The position numbers and the translations under genes are program-made. From positions 117,717 through 181,716 of the forward strand of contig NZ_VOHA01000015.1 of the NCBI RefSeq assembly GCF_007859315.1: 64,000 nucleotides of DNA. The letters are read 5' to 3'. Origin of the DNA: Reyranella sp. CPCC 100927 (GTDB lineage: Bacteria; Pseudomonadota; Alphaproteobacteria; Reyranellales; Reyranellaceae). The notes beneath the pieces are model-generated. The model saw only the letters and a list, made by a program, of their open reading frames with translations. It was not told the DNA's origin and searched no databases. Shown piece by piece: positions 44,108-56,100 of this stretch. Position 1 is the stretch's first letter, and each line of letters starts with the position of its first letter.

Positions 44108-45393
44108 GGGCGCACGGTGCCTTGGCCGCGCACGACGTTCTTGTACGTCGTGAGCTCGACCAGCCCGACCGGTCCGCGGGCATGCAGGCGATCGGTCGAA
44201 ATGCCGATCTCGGCGCCGAGACCGAATTCGCCGCCGTCGGCGAACTGGGTCGAGGCATTGTGCATCACGATGGCGCTGTCGACCTCGTCGAGGAAGCGCG
44301 CCGCGATCGCCGCGTCGCTGGTGATGATGGCGTCGGTGTGGCCCGAGCCCCAGGTCGCGATGTGGTGCATGGCGCCATCGACGCCGTCGACGGTGGCGAT
44401 GCTGACGATGGGCGCCAGGTATTCGGTGCGCCAGTCGTCGTCGGTCGCCGCCGCGATGCGCGGATCGATCGCGCGCACCGCGGCGTCGCCGCGCACCGCG
44501 CAGCCCAGCTCGATCAGGCGGTCGATCACGGGCTTGCCGTGCGTGGCGAGCGCCGACCGGTCGATCAGCACGGTCTCGGCCGCACCGCAGACACCGACGC
44601 GCCGCATCTTGGCGTTGGCCACCACGTCGCGCGCCATGGCGATGTCGGCGGCGCCGTCGACATAGACGTGGCACAGGCCCTCGAAGTGTTTCAGCACCGG
44701 CACGCGGCTTTCGGCGGCGACGCGGTCAATCAGCGCCCGGCCGCCGCGCGGCACGATCAGGTTCAGGAACCCGGTGGCCTGCAGCAGCGCGCCGACGGCA
44801 GCGCGGTCGGTGGTGAGGACCAGCTGGATGCAATCGTCGGGCAGCGTGGCCGCCGCCAGGCCGCGGCGCAGGCAGGCGGCAATCGCGCGCGATGAATGGA
44901 AGCTCTCCGAGCCGCCGCGCAGGATCACGACGTTGCCCGACTTCAGGCACAGCGCGCCGGCATCGGCGGTGACGTTGGGGCGCGATTCGTAGATCACGCC
45001 GATGACGCCGATCGGCACCCGCACGCGGCTGATGCGCAGCCCGTTGGGCCGCGTCCATGCCTCGATCACCTGGCCGACCGGATCGGGCAGCGCGACGATG
45101 TCGTCGAGGCCGGCCGCCATGCCCTCGACGCGGGCATCGTTCAGCAGCAGGCGGTCCAGCATCGCGTCGTTGAGCCCGTTGGCGCGCGCGGCATCCATGT
45201 CGCGGGCATTGGCGGCCAGGATCGCCGGGCGTTCGGCGCGGATCAGCCGCGCCGCTTCGCGCAGGGCCGTGTTCTTGGCGTCGCTCGACGCGGTGCGCAG
45301 CGCCGCGGCGGCCGCCTTCGCGCGCTGGCCGAGATCGCGCACGATGGCGGCGGCGTCAGTCTCGGTCTCGACGGGCTTGGTCTGCACGTTCAT
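44104..45393 (-). CDS. proA: Glutamate-5-semialdehyde dehydrogenase ProA
   Basis: A 429-residue ProA, which reduces glutamyl-5-phosphate to the semialdehyde with NADPH in proline synthesis. VPIGVIGVIYESRPNVTADA and GNVVILRGGSE are family segments. The catalytic Cys is in RVGVCGAAETVLID, and the end has EFGLGAEIGISTDRLHARGP. ATG 45393 has GGAAGGGG 5 bases upstream and is preferred over an ATG 6 codons earlier. It follows proB by about 70 bases. Confidence 0.97.
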   Translation of the reverse strand: MNVQTKPVETETDAAAIVRDLGQRAKAAAAALRTASSDAKNTALREAARLIRAERPAILAANARDMDAARANGLNDAMLDRLLLNDARVEGMAAGLDDIVALPDPVGQVIEAWTRPNGLRISRVRVPIGVIGVIYESRPNVTADAGALCLKSGNVVILRGGSESFHSSRAIAACLRRGLAAATLPDDCIQLVLTTDRAAVGALLQATGFLNLIVPRGGRALIDRVAAESRVPVLKHFEGLCHVYVDGAADIAMARDVVANAKMRRVGVCGAAETVLIDRSALATHGKPVIDRLIELGCAVRGDAAVRAIDPRIAAATDDDWRTEYLAPIVSIATVDGVDGAMHHIATWGSGHTDAIITSDAAIAARFLDEVDSAIVMHNASTQFADGGEFGLGAEIGISTDRLHARGPVGLVELTTYKNVVRGQGTVRP

Positions 45394-45464
45394 ATCAGCC
45401 CCTTCCGACACACATCATAAGCCAAATCGGTGTCGCAATTGCGGCATCCGGACTGTGAATACCG

Positions 45465-46595
45465 TCACTCCATCGCCAGGTCGTCGCGGTGGATCAGCTC
45501 CTCGCGGCCGCGCCAGCCCAGCACGGTCTCGATATCGGCGCTGCGGCGGCCGGCGATGCGGCGCGCGTCGTCGGCGCCGTAGGCGACCAGGCCGCGGGCC
45601 AGGGTGCGGCCCTTGCGATCGCACACCAGCACGGCGGCGCCGGCTTCGAAGATTCCGTCGATGGTGACCACGCCGGCGGGCAGTAGGCTCTTGCCGGCCG
45701 CCAGCGCACGGGCGGCGCCGTCGTCGACCACCAGGGTGCCGGCCGGCTTCAACGTGCCGCCGATCCAACGCTTGCGCGCGGCATCGGGTTTCGCCGCCGG
45801 CAGGAACCAGGTGCAGCGCGCCTGGCCGTCGAGCAGGGCGGCGAGCGGGTTGAGCCGGGTGCCGTCGACGATCGCCATCCGGCAGCCCGCTGCCATGGCG
45901 ATGCGGGCCGCGATCAGCTTGGTGACCATGCCGCCGTTGCTGAGCGCACTGGTGGCGGCGCCGGCCATGGCCTCGATCTCGGGCGTGATGCGGCGCACCT
46001 CGGGGATGAAGGCGGCCTGCGGGTTGCGCCGCGGGTCGGCGCTGTAGAGCCCGTCGATGTCGGAGAACAGCACCAGCGTATCGGCGCTCACCATCTCGGC
46101 GACGCGCGCCGCCAGCCGGTCGTTGTCGCCGAAGCGGATCTCGGCGGTGGCCACGGTGTCGTTCTCGTTGATCACCGGCACCGAGCCCTGCGCCAGCAGG
46201 GTGGTCATGGTCTGCCGCGCGTTGAGGTAGCGCTCGCGCTGCTCGCTGTCCTCCAGCGTCATCAGGATCTGCGCCACCACGACGTCATGACGCGCCAGGG
46301 TCTCCTGCCAGGCATGCGCCAGACCGATCTGGCCCACCGCGGCGGCGGCCTGCTTCTGCTCCAGGCGCAGCGTGCCGCGCATCATGCCCAAACGTGCCCG
46401 GCCCAGGCGGATGGCGCCGGACGACACCACCACCACCTGGGCGCCGCCCTGGCGCAGGCGCGCGATGTCGCCGGCCAGCGCATCGAGCCACTGCTGGCGC
46501 GGATCGCCCGTGGTCTCGTCGACGATCAGCGCCGAGCCGATCTTCAGCACCACGCGTCGGGCACCCGCCAGCCGTTTGTCGCCGCGCGCGGTCAT
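45465..46595 (-). CDS. proB: Glutamate 5-kinase ProB
   Basis: A 376-residue ProB, the first enzyme of proline synthesis, normally feedback-inhibited by proline. The amino-acid-kinase domain (VVLKIGSALIVD, VVVSSGAIRLG, FGDNDRLAARVAEMV, LFSDIDGLYSADPR) is followed by a C-terminal PUA domain (about residues 280-365; GTLVVDDGAARALAAGKSLL). ATG 46595 is chosen; the frame continues upstream into a palindromic repeat. It lies downstream of obgE in the same direction. Confidence 0.96.
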   Translation of the reverse strand: MTARGDKRLAGARRVVLKIGSALIVDETTGDPRQQWLDALAGDIARLRQGGAQVVVVSSGAIRLGRARLGMMRGTLRLEQKQAAAAVGQIGLAHAWQETLARHDVVVAQILMTLEDSEQRERYLNARQTMTTLLAQGSVPVINENDTVATAEIRFGDNDRLAARVAEMVSADTLVLFSDIDGLYSADPRRNPQAAFIPEVRRITPEIEAMAGAATSALSNGGMVTKLIAARIAMAAGCRMAIVDGTRLNPLAALLDGQARCTWFLPAAKPDAARKRWIGGTLKPAGTLVVDDGAARALAAGKSLLPAGVVTIDGIFEAGAAVLVCDRKGRTLARGLVAYGADDARRIAGRRSADIETVLGWRGREELIHRDDLAME

Positions 46596-46620
46596 GAGCG
46601 CAAGCCATGGTGAGACGAAT

Positions 46621-46768
46621 ACCTTCCCCCGTCTGCGGGGGAAGGTGGCGCGTAGCGCCGGATGGGGGATACCGGCCACGCAGACGATGCTGCTGTCGTG
46701 GTACCCGGCGTGTGATCTGCGCCCCCCATCCGCCCTTCGGGCACCTTCCCCCGCAAGCGGGGGAAGGT
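46621..46768. repeat. REP/BIME-like inverted-repeat element
   Basis: Two near-identical hairpins, ACCTTCCCCCG-TCTG-CGGGGGAAGGT (46621-46646) and ACCTTCCCCCGC-AA-GCGGGGGAAGGT (46743-46768), frame a middle region that also pairs with itself (GCGTAGCGCCGGATGGGGG against CCCCCCATCCGCCCTTCGGGC). It fills the gap between obgE and proB. The CCC-GCAAGC-GGG tip matches the hairpin at 21304, so both belong to one repeat group. Confidence 0.8.
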
Positions 46769-46782
46769 AAGGATCACCGCAC

Positions 46783-48154
<1,372 letters not shown>

Positions 48155-48191
48155 TGCTCTTACTCCGAATCCTGCTGGCGCCGAGGCGGGC

Positions 48192-48503
48192 TCAGGCGAC
48201 GATCTGATCGATCTTGACCTTCGTCATCAGCTGACGATGGCCGTTCTTGCGCCGCGAGTTCTGGCGGCGCCGCTTCTTGAAGACCAGGATGGTGTCACCC
48301 TTGACCTGCTCGACGATCGAGGCGGTCACCTTGGCGCCGGCCACGACGGGCGCGCCGACCTTGACGCCATCCTCGCCGCCGACCGCCAGCACCTCGGCGA
48401 ACTCCACCGAAGCACCCTTGTCGCCGGTCAGCCGGTCGACGGTCAGCACCTCGTTGGCGGCCACCCGGTACTGCTTGCCGCCTGTGCGAATCACCGCATA
48501 CAT
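48192..48503 (-). CDS. rplU: 50S ribosomal protein L21
   Basis: A 103-residue L21, the same length as in E. coli: [14 protein letters not shown] at the start, [24 protein letters not shown] C-terminal segment. ATG 48503 is used, with GGAG 8 bases upstream; a GTG three codons earlier is less likely. It is the first gene of rplU-rpmA, with a 560-base upstream region that should hold the promoter. Confidence 0.97.
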   Translation of the reverse strand: MYAVIRTGGKQYRVAANEVLTVDRLTGDKGASVEFAEVLAVGGEDGVKVGAPVVAGAKVTASIVEQVKGDTILVFKKRRRQNSRRKNGHRQLMTKVKIDQIVA

Positions 48504-49060
48504 CGTCGCCACTCCGTGGGAACCTGCGGCGCCGCCCCGCGATCGTGGTCCGGCGCGCCAAAGGCCCGAAAATCGAAACAGCGGGCCAACCGCCCGCCGT
48601 GCTCAAGGCGGCGCAATATACGCACGATCGCCCCGGAGTCAACGCAACCCCGCAGGGTGGGAACCACCAATCGTTGCGACGGGCCGGGAACCATCCCGTC
48701 CGCGGTCTGCGTCAAAAGCGGTTGCGGAAATTGCGCTAACCGCGTCGGGCGGTCTCGCCGACGTCCGCCGTCACCGGACGTTCGGGTCGGGCGGAGCGGC
48801 AAAAGCCATGTGTTGTAAAACGCGCTGCCGAAATTGCGCTAATTCGATTCTCCTGTTGGAACAAAGGCTTGCGGCTGCCCCGCGGGATTTGGCGCAGATC
48901 GGTTCCGCGACGGCCCGGGGCCTGCCGTTGGTGTAATTTGTACTCTAGCGATGATCAAATTTCAAGAACAAACTGGAAACCTGCAAGCTGAAGGTCACAA
49001 TGCTTGCCCCACCGGAGCGCCCTCGATATAACCCGCGCGCCCGGACCCCGCCGGAGCCGC
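48504..49060. other. Intergenic region upstream of rplU and tRNA-Ser
   Basis: No gene seen. It should hold the rplU promoter and leader (minus strand) and the tRNA-Ser promoter (plus strand). It contains two direct copies of a 26-base sequence (separate entry). Longer frames here are antisense or Arg-rich shadows. Confidence 0.5.
48714..48842. repeat. Pair of 26-base direct repeats upstream of rplU
   Basis: AAAAGCGGTTGCGGAAATTGCGCTAA (48714-48739) and AAAACGCGCTGCCGAAATTGCGCTAA (48817-48842) match in about 20 of 26 positions, including the last 14 almost exactly, and lie 103 bases apart. Two matching sites upstream of a ribosomal operon suggest a protein-binding or promoter element. Confidence 0.5.
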
Positions 49061-49151
<91 letters not shown>

Positions 49152-49423
49152 TTTTCCGTAAGTGTCCAGAAGCACTTCAAGTATATGACTCTAAAGGGAA
49201 AATCCGCAACGGTACAAGGACTCGGGTTGGCCTTGACCGGGGCGGTATGTTTGAGCGCGCCGTCTCTCGATCCGACTGGCTCACCTTCGTGCACGGCGCA
49301 CGTTCCACACGATCGACCTATCGTGGAATGATGGCCACAAGCACGGATCGGTAAAGATTACTTTTCTCGAAACGAAGGGCGAGAGGGACAGGCGCGCTCT
49401 TCTCGACGCCAAGAGGACCAGAC

Positions 49424-50023
49424 GTGTCGGGTGAAGATATCGAAAGTCTGCGTAGGGCTATTGAGGCCAACGCCCGGCCACGGAACAGCTATTGGGCATG
49501 GCGCGATAAGCCCATTGCGGAGAGGGGAGCTGCAGACACGATACTTCGCGCAGCCGGACTACGGGTGGACCGCTTGGTGTCGCGAGGCGAAGGCCAAGAC
49601 CCGCCGGACTGCGAGGGGATGGTTGATGGGTTATGGTCTGGAATTGAGGTAACCGAGCTGGTCCATCGTGAGACGTTAGAGCAGTCAATCACGGCGATTA
49701 GGCAGCGTAACGCAGGAAGGGAGTCTCGGCTGCCTGTAGCCTATTTTGAATGGGCGCGCGGGGACTTGCTTGCGGCCCTACAAGAGCTGATCAACGGCAA
49801 GGACAAGGCTGACCTTAAAGGTGGCCCCTATGATCAGTATATCTTAGTGATCCACACCGATGAATTTTTCCTCTTGCCTGACACGGTGGCGCGTTATGTC
49901 GAAGGCGCCATTTTCGACGTCAAATGCATTACACAAGCCTATCTTGGCCTTTCTTATCGGCCGGACACCGCAGCGGGGGAAGGTGGTCACCCGGCATTCC
50001 GTCTGAGCTTGGTCAGGGCCTAG
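49424..50023 (+). CDS. PD-(D/E)XK-like protein of unknown function
   Basis: A 199-residue protein with no named family that I recognise. Residues 58-78 read like the core of a PD-(D/E)XK nuclease fold: DPPD (59-62), then a short strand and GIEVTEL with Glu75. The usual Lys is replaced by Thr77, as in several related hypothetical proteins, so catalysis is uncertain. A second hydrophobic strand is YDQYILVIHTDE (136-147). GTG 49424 has AGAGGA about 7 bases upstream. Codon use is less GC-biased than in the flanking genes. It stands 138 bases upstream of the giant STAND gene in the same direction and may be its partner. Confidence 0.7.
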   Translation: MSGEDIESLRRAIEANARPRNSYWAWRDKPIAERGAADTILRAAGLRVDRLVSRGEGQDPPDCEGMVDGLWSGIEVTELVHRETLEQSITAIRQRNAGRESRLPVAYFEWARGDLLAALQELINGKDKADLKGGPYDQYILVIHTDEFFLLPDTVARYVEGAIFDVKCITQAYLGLSYRPDTAAGEGGHPAFRLSLVRA

Positions 50024-50161
50024 TATCGTCATCCCTATTGCGAGGTTTGACCGGGGGCAGTTGCGATGGGTTCCAACTCCTTTCCAAGGCGGGTTGTGGA
50101 ATCCGGTGCGACCTCGTCCAGGTGTCTTTCAGTTTCAGCCCGCCCATGATAAGCGCGAAGA

Positions 50162-53100
50162 GTGGAACGCCAGAATAAAGCATCATCGTTTGGCGAAGTA
50201 TCAGCCATAACTGGCTACTGGAAGCAGTACGAATACTCTTCCAGTGTGCTCTTTCGTCTGATGCAAGATGGTACCCTAGAAGCGATCTCTGTTTCTGAGC
50301 CGTCCGCCGGCATATTCGACGACCTTGTAATCCACGTTCAAGGTCGCGTCCTCGCCACGCAAGTCAAGAGCGCGCGGGACGCAACATATGTTTCTTTGGC
50401 GACCGAGTTCAAAGGTCTGCTCATCAAAGCCATGGCTGAGTCGTGGCTCGGTCTGCAGCAACGCTACGATGCTGACGCCGTGCGTCTACGTTACATATTC
50501 CCGGGCTTTTTCAGTACCTCAGACACAGCTCTAGCGAACGCGAGCACTTCGGGCGCTCGGCATAGTGCTGAATTCGCGCGGTTCGTTTCGCGCGACGACC
50601 TCACGAGCGAGATGATTGAGACTTCGATTTGGCGGGATGCGCTGACCGATCTTCAGGTTCGGTCCGGTCTGGATAGGGCTTCATTTGTCCGATTTCTTTG
50701 CGACCTAGACTTGAAGGATGAACGCGAACTTCAAGCCAGCAGTATCGCCACGTTCCAGCCCGCAGAACGTGAGAAGGTCGAGGCCATTCGTAGCCTACTA
50801 CCGATCCTGATCACGACTTCGAGCCCTGGGCAGAGATGGTCAGAGCAGGATCTGGTCGAGAAGCTGGGCTGGCGCTCGCGGCTCAGCCAGCATAACGTTC
50901 ACGTATTTCCCGTTCCGTCAGACTATCAAGAAAATGAGTCTACGGAGCGCAAGCTTGTGGATCTCATTCGTCAAACGACGCAGGGATACATCGCACTTGT
51001 TGGCCCTCCGGGTACAGGAAAGTCGACTCTTCTCCAGCGGGGACTGTATTCCACGCCTGACTATAGCGTGTCTCGTTACCTGGCATTCCATCCCGGTCAG
51101 CGACATGGGCTCGGTCGTGCAGAAGCGGGAGAATTTCTGAACGATCTGATAGCCGAATTTCGCAGCCAGGGTCTCTACGCGTCCAAGTTCGCACACGACA
51201 ACCTGTCGGGATTGAGGGCAGAGTTTGCGAAACAGCTCGACGCGGCAAGCGAACGGTTCCGCAAGTCGGGACGCAAAACTCTGATCGTTATTGACGGCTT
51301 GGACCATGTTCCTCGGGAAGAGAATCCTGTAGTTAGTTTTCTGGCGGAACTCCCGGCCTCGGCGGCGATTCCCGACGGCGTGGTGTTTGTGCTCGGGACT
51401 CAACGCATTGAACTGCGTGGACTACACGCAACAATCGTTCAACAGACGAGGGAAGCCAACCGCACAATTGTCATTGACCCGCTGACGAAAGCGGCCGTGT
51501 TCGCTTTGGCGGATGCAGCCACTGTGCCTAGCTTCGTCGATCGTGAGACGCTGTTTGAAAGATGTAGCGGTCATCCGCTTACCGCCCGCTACTTCATCGA
51601 AGCACTCAAGCTTGTGTCGGACGCTGACGAGGCAGAAAAAATCCTATCCGACGCGGAAGGACTTGGTCAGTCGCTGCAACAAATATACGAGAGAGTTTGG
51701 CAGAAACTCGACACTGCTCGGTCCTCACGTGCCGCCCTGGGGCTGTTGGCGCGTGCTGAGAGCACTCTCTCGAGCGAACAGCTTAGTAAGGGAAGCAACG
51801 ACGAAGCTGTTGAGGATGTGTTAGCGACTGCGGGCTTCTTGCTCTCTCGAAATGTCAGTGGTCGCCTGTCAATCTTTCATAACAGCTTTCGCCTGTTCGT
51901 TGCCCAAGAGACGGGCCGGAAATTCGGCCAACCGAGTGCGGAGGTGGAAACTGATTTCCACGCTCGGCTGGCTACTATAGCGCATGACGCCCCCATCAAC
52001 GATCCGCAATATTGGTTCCAATTGCGATATCGGTCGCGGGCAGGGGATTTCGACGGCGTTCGTGCGCTCGGACAGCCAACCTACTTTCGCCAATCACTCA
52101 AGGCGTTTCGTCCACCCGGCGAAATTTATTCAGACTTGCGCCTAACCTACGGTGCGGTTCGCCCAACGGGCGATCGAACTCTCTTGCTGAACAAACTTTT
52201 GATAGAAAAGGAGGTCGACTATCGACTCGAAGCGGTGAGCAACCTTGACGTCGTTGATCTGCTCATGGGTTTAGGCGACGTCGAGCTCGCGACCCGGCAC
52301 GCGCTTGAGGTGGGTGAGAGCAGTGAAGGCTGGCTTGCATTGGTCGACTACTACTGGAGAAACGGCGAACCCGAGCGCGCTCGGCAAATCTTTGAAGCCA
52401 ATGAGCCGCTGGAGATTCTTTTTGCCGGAGAGGGATTCGACCCCTACCAGATGAAGCGTGCTCGAGGTTGGATTCAAAGAGCGCAGCGCTTTCGGCCACT
52501 CGAAAAGCTGTCGGCATTGGTCGATTCAATCGTCGTGAAGACTCGAGCCGTGGCTGATGATGATGATGATGGTTCAGGGACGCGTCGCAGCCTAAAGTTT
52601 CATCTTGCATTGGGCGCCATCATCGACGGGCGCTTTACAGACTTGAACGCCCTGGAGCAAGTGCTGCCCCTAAACGTTGGAGAGGTTGCCTGTCTGGCGG
52701 TTCAGGCTGCTGAAGTAGCGTACTCAAGTGGCAGAACAGACGATGCGATCGTCTATTTGGAGAGCGCGACTGCAGCTAACGGCCTCGTCAAAGCCCATTC
52801 GTCTTGGAGACGCGCCGCTACCTCGATCGCACTCAAGGTCGGCAAGACCGACTTGGCGCGGCATATCGCGGCCACGCTAGCTATTCCCCGTCTTGACCGC
52901 TACGGTTCGACGCAAGACGACATGGGGGATCTGTCCCGAGCGATCATTGAGACCGCTTTCCTCGCCGCTGAGTTGCATCTAGAAATAGTGGAGGAAGCCC
53001 AGGCAGAACTGCCCGAAAAGAGCTCATTGCTCGCTAACGCACACGTGAGGATGCGCGAGATCGGCGCGCTGCAATCGCTGGCGAAGAGGCAGGATCCGAG

Positions 53101-56100
53101 CATAACTAGACAAGCATTGAGAACTATCGTGCTCTTCTTTGCTCAAGCGAAGCCTGATTCAGGGGATTTCGCAGCATACAGGTTCTTCGCCTCTTTGGGG
53201 AGTATCGCCCACCGCATCATCCGAATAGCAAAGGACGCGGGCGAACAATGTTTTGCCGACGTGATTGCTTTCGTCGATGAGATGCTCAACAAGAGCGACA
53301 ACAACTTATCGCGATCTGACGAATTCCGACTGAATTTCGCCACTGCGGTCTTTGACGTCGACCGTGACTCTAGCATCGCACGAACTCGGCTCGATGCGAC
53401 GCGATCTGCAGCACGGGCAGACCGGACACCCCAACAGGCAGTTGACTCGTATGCAGCCATCGCTCGCGCCTATGGCCATGTCGGAGAGATTTCTGAGGCG
53501 CGGGTGTCACTGGAAGCAATGCATCAGGACACTTTCGGCTATTGGCTTCGAGCGAAGAAGGAACCGCAATATACGTTCTGGGCATGGTCGTTTCTGAAAG
53601 CCTGCGAATCCTCTCCGGCGACTATGGAGCACGCGGCTCTTATATTTGCACAGTTTATTCTCGGCATGGACGAGACTGAAGGAGACGAAACAGCAGCACG
53701 CCTCGTGGCTGATCTACTTGAGGGTGCTGGGGTATGTCCGCGGGCTGCAGCCGGTATCACAGCTAGATTGCTCGACAGCGACCTCTCAACCTGGGCCAAA
53801 ATTTCCGAGGCAGCGCTTGCTTCAGTGGCGAAGCACGACAGCTCATTGGCACCGCTGGTACTGATCGCCTGTTCATGTCTAGTGGTTCCCTTCGTCAACG
53901 GCGGCGGCATAGATCGATGCTTGCAAGCATGCCTACCAGCGATGTCACCTGCCGCGAGAGCTCATCCGATCGAGGTATTGGTTGCATCCATCCGTCGTTG
54001 GTGCCCGCCATCTGAGCGCGAGGTGATCCTGCGCAAGATAGTGGAGCTAGCCTCCGAAACTGAGGCGGCGCTTCAACCCCTCCTCACCGAGGTTATAGAC
54101 ATCACGGAAAAGTTGAGACGCGTGATCCACGGAGAATCAGGCGAAAAGTCACCCGAAAGTGGCGTTTCGCTTGATATTGAAGTTGAGTCACTGTCCAAGC
54201 TCATCAGCCATGGTGACGGGAAAACCGGCTACGGCGATCGCGTGGACTACTCTTATGCGCGTGCTGCAGAGAAATTGGCACCCACCTCATCCGAGGTCGA
54301 GATTGAGGACTTCGTCTGCCAGCGTCCTCATATTGAGGCTGACGCCAAGACTATGGTGGCCTTCGCAAGGCGGTTCCTAGCCTTTGGATACCGAACGCAA
54401 GCGCTAGAATATTTTGCAAAGGCTGAGACCGCAGCGCTCTCTGGTTATTGGTCCACCTTCATGGGCGGCCAGAAGTTGGCAGTTCAAAAGCTTCGGATCG
54501 AGTTGCAAGGAAAGTCTGCGATTGACACCGGTTTCGACGTTCTTCTGAGTGAGTTGACTACGGGGCAAACAGATGGAAGCTCGCTGTTTCTGAACCTGGA
54601 CAAGGTTTTGGAACTCGTCGCCGATCCGATTCCGTTCGTTGAGTTCTGGGCAGAAACGCAGGCTCACCTGATGCAGTATCGGGAATTTCGTCTTGCGGCA
54701 CCAGTTTGCCCTGTCGACGCGGTGGGGAGCCACTCCGACCTATTGGCTTTCATTGTTGCGCAAGGCTTCAGTCTTTCTTGTCCAGAACTGCTTCAGCATG
54801 CTCGTCGAGCCGGGGAGTTCATCGCGAACTCCTCAACGGATAGCGCGTTTGTCGAGAAGCTTTTTCATTTCCTGCGCGAGTTGCCTGACGGACGGCGAGA
54901 GAGTGCTGCTCTGTTGCAGCGTTTGAGAAAAATGCCTCAACTCGAGGCCTACCTTCGACGCGATTCTGAGATCGAAGCCACCAGCGACGACTTCATCGTC
55001 TCCAATATTGCCAAGCGCGCATTGCGTGATTTTGGCGAGCCTTATGAGGAACCTCCTTCGAAGGGCTTGCCCGCGTTCTATCAGTTGCTTCCGTCGGGTA
55101 CTGAGCAAGCGGATAACTTTGATCCGCCACCCGGCCTGCTTTCTGGACAGCGGCCGGTTTGGTCGGGCGATCCTTGGACTTGGACATCGATGCTCCGCGG
55201 TCCTTTGAAGCTGCTGACCGATGCCTGTGACATTCCTTTGGAGCTGCTGCGTCGTCGGTGCGCAAGCTTCATGGCCAAAGACGGTGGCCGAACAGCCTTC
55301 GGTCCCGAGGTTGAAGAGGCCATCGTTCGGAAATTGCGGCGACTGCATCTTCAATTCGCGTATCGCCGGCCGATGGCATCGTCGTGTTTGCGGGCGATCG
55401 GAAAGGTCGTGCAAGAGCTGGACTTAGCAAAAGCGGTCGATCGCAACGTGCTCCACGTTCTTTGGGCAGAGATTGGCGGGCCGTCCCTTTCGGATTTCCT
55501 TATCGAGGAAGAGCCACGGCCAAATTGGCTTGCATTGCCTCCGATGCCACATCGTAAATTTGGGGGGATCGAAGCAGAGCAATGGCTTGAACAGGCTGAG
55601 ACGGTGGTTCATTCAACGCTGGTGCCCGAAGCATTCGTCCTCGCGGAAGAGACCCACTTCACGGTGCAGGCGTGGCGATCATCGGCAGAGGTAATTCGGA
55701 TTGCGCTTCCGTGCCCCGCGGACCTGACAAGTGGCGTCGAGCGACTGCCAAGGCTGTTCTCCTTCGACTACCTCCGTCCGATGTACAAGCGGAGTGAGAG
55801 CAAGCTCGTGTGCCGTATTCCTGGCGATCTCTTTGGCAATCTCGAAAACGAGACCATGACAATCTGTCCGTACGTAGCAAGCGATCTGGGATGGAAGCGG
55901 TTGGCCATCAACCCGCTCGAACTGCGCGACTCCTCAGGGGAGTTGGTAGCGAAGACCGTTCGCTGGGTAGAGGGAACCCAGCAAAAGGCGCAACACGGCG
56001 CTGAGCTCCATGGTGCCGGCCAGATCGTTCTGTTGACTAAGAGTGGGAAGGCACAGCTCGAAGCCAGCGGCACAAAAGTGGTAATGGGAACGAAGGTGAC

